From positions 1 to 42,252 of the forward strand of contig CABVCF010000006.1 in assembly GCA_902496775.1 (NCBI GenBank): DNA of 42,252 nucleotides, in the 5' to 3' direction. The stretch comes from an uncultured Collinsella sp. GTDB lineage: Bacteria > Actinomycetota > Coriobacteriia > Coriobacteriales > Coriobacteriaceae. Shown here piece after piece: positions 41,533-42,252 of this stretch (position 1 is its first letter; every line of letters begins with the position of its first letter). Below the pieces are notes generated by a model. It made no database searches. It worked only from the letters and a program-made list of their open reading frames with translations, and was not told the origin of the DNA. The position numbers and the translations under genes were made by a program.

Positions 41533-41586
41533 CATGGAAACCCCCTTATCCTGCTCCTTCGGAGCTGCGGATAAGAGGGTTTCCTG
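41533..41586. repeat. Long near-perfect palindrome beside the IS110 transposase gene
   Basis: CCA-t-GGAAACCC...CTTATCC on the left pairs with GGATAAG...GGGTTTCC-t-GG on the right. The centre GCTCC-TTC-GGAGC forms its own stem. No T tract follows on either strand. It may be the oppF 3' structure or part of the non-coding end of the insertion sequence. Confidence 0.6.
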
Positions 41587-41597
41587 GTCTGACGCTC

Positions 41598-42252
41598 CTA
41601 TTTGGCAAGGTGTTTTTTAGAATTCATTTTGCGCTCGGCCTCGAAGGCCTGCCTGTCCCAATCGAGCGGAAGTCCCGCCTCGACCCATGCCTCGTAGGCC
41701 CTCCTTATGGGCTTGAGTTCCCTTTGGCCCCTCTCCAGCATCGAGATGTACTTCTCGCTGGTGCCCAGTATGGACGCCGCCCTCACCTGGCTGACCCTCG
41801 CCGCGCGCCTGGCCGCCACGAGCTCCGAGGCGTCCTCGGGCCTCCTGATCTCGTGCGGGCGCATCAGCGCCCGGTACGCCTCCCTGGCCACGTAGCGCTT
41901 GAGGCACCTCATGACCTCCCTGTCGCTCTTCCCCCGCGCCCTGGCCCTCTCGGCGTACTCGGCGGTCTCGGGGTCGCGCATGACCCTCTGCCTCGCGATC
42001 TCGTGCAGCGCGCTGTTCGCCTGCCGGTCGCCGCCCCTGTTGAGCCTGTGCCTCACGGTCTTGCCGCTCGAGGCGGGGATGGGGCAGGCCCCGCATATCG
42101 CCGCGAACGACGCCTCGGAGCGCAGCCTGCCCGGGTTGTCCCCGGCCGCGACCGCGAGCTTGGCCGCGCTCACGGGCCCGCACCCGTACATCGCCAGCAG
42201 CGCGGGGCAGTTCTCCTCCAGGGACGCCTCGATCGCGCGCTCCATGTCGAGC
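41598..42252 (-). mobile_element. IS110-family transposase, 3' part, with C-terminal XRE-type HTH (5' end outside the window)
   Basis: The frame is open through the right edge, so this is the C-terminal part of a longer protein; a Met 215 residues from the end is probably internal. Residues 14-85 (numbered from that Met) match the Transposase_20 domain: LLAMYGCGPVSAAKLAVAAGD, then ICGACPIPASSGKTVRHRLNRGGDRQAN with the serine-containing SSGK. IS110 enzymes are DEDD/serine recombinases guided by a bridge RNA from a non-coding end. After about residue 138 comes a clear helix-turn-helix of XRE type (LVAARRAARVSQVRAASILGTSEKYISMLERGQRELKP), unusual for this family. The coding sequence is richer in GC and AGG codons than its neighbours, a sign of transfer. 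The element's boundaries and bridge RNA were not identified. Confidence 0.85.

Overview
The window looks like chromosomal DNA of a gut Coriobacteriia (Actinomycetota), most likely a Collinsella-type organism. This is inferred from protein character, moderately high GC, the uvrC/rapZ/whiA/gap/pgk/tpi/secG backbone and the peptide-type sialic acid transporter; no marker gene such as 16S rRNA is present. No tRNA, rRNA or CRISPR array was seen.

Layout. (1) 0.2-3.7 kb, plus strand: coaE, a lytic transglycosylase and uvrB. (2) 3.7-9.9 kb, minus strand: an LTA-synthase-like sulfatase, an Mrp/NBP35 Fe-S carrier ATPase and two FAD oxidoreductases. (3) 10-17.2 kb, plus strand: uvrA behind a LexA-like box, a YbaK deacylase, murJ and uvrC. 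All three Uvr excinuclease subunits are therefore in one 16 kb stretch. (4) 17.2-28.0 kb, plus strand: a sialic acid (N-acetylneuraminate) locus. It has a peptide/nickel-family ABC importer (lipoprotein binding protein, permease, permease-ATPase fusion, ATPase), two tandem AXE1-type alpha/beta hydrolases, a DHDPS/NAL-family lyase, a ROK kinase and a frameshifted nanE. (5) 28.1-35.2 kb: rapZ and whiA, then gap, pgk, tpiA, gpmI and secG. (6) 35.5-41.5 kb: a complete oligopeptide ABC operon A-B-C-D-F. (7) 41.6 kb to the edge: the 3' part of an IS110-family transposase on the minus strand, with a C-terminal XRE-type helix-turn-helix.

How the genes work together. The importer would bring in sialic acid, a hydrolase would remove O-acetyl groups, the lyase would release ManNAc plus pyruvate, the kinase would make ManNAc-6-P and NanE would make GlcNAc-6-P for glycolysis. 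The nanE reading frame is broken by what looks like a 10-nt deletion through its conserved IRAQG motif, so the pathway is interrupted here unless this is a sequence error. The second hydrolase has lost its nucleophilic serine but kept Asp and His.

Most unusual are the non-coding parts of the sialic acid locus. A three-way-junction-like leader precedes the binding protein, and stable hairpins sit at nearly every junction between functional blocks, including a roughly 100-nt palindromic element between the kinase and nanE. The locus also sits between uvrC and rapZ, neighbours in many Gram-positive genomes, which suggests insertion as a unit.
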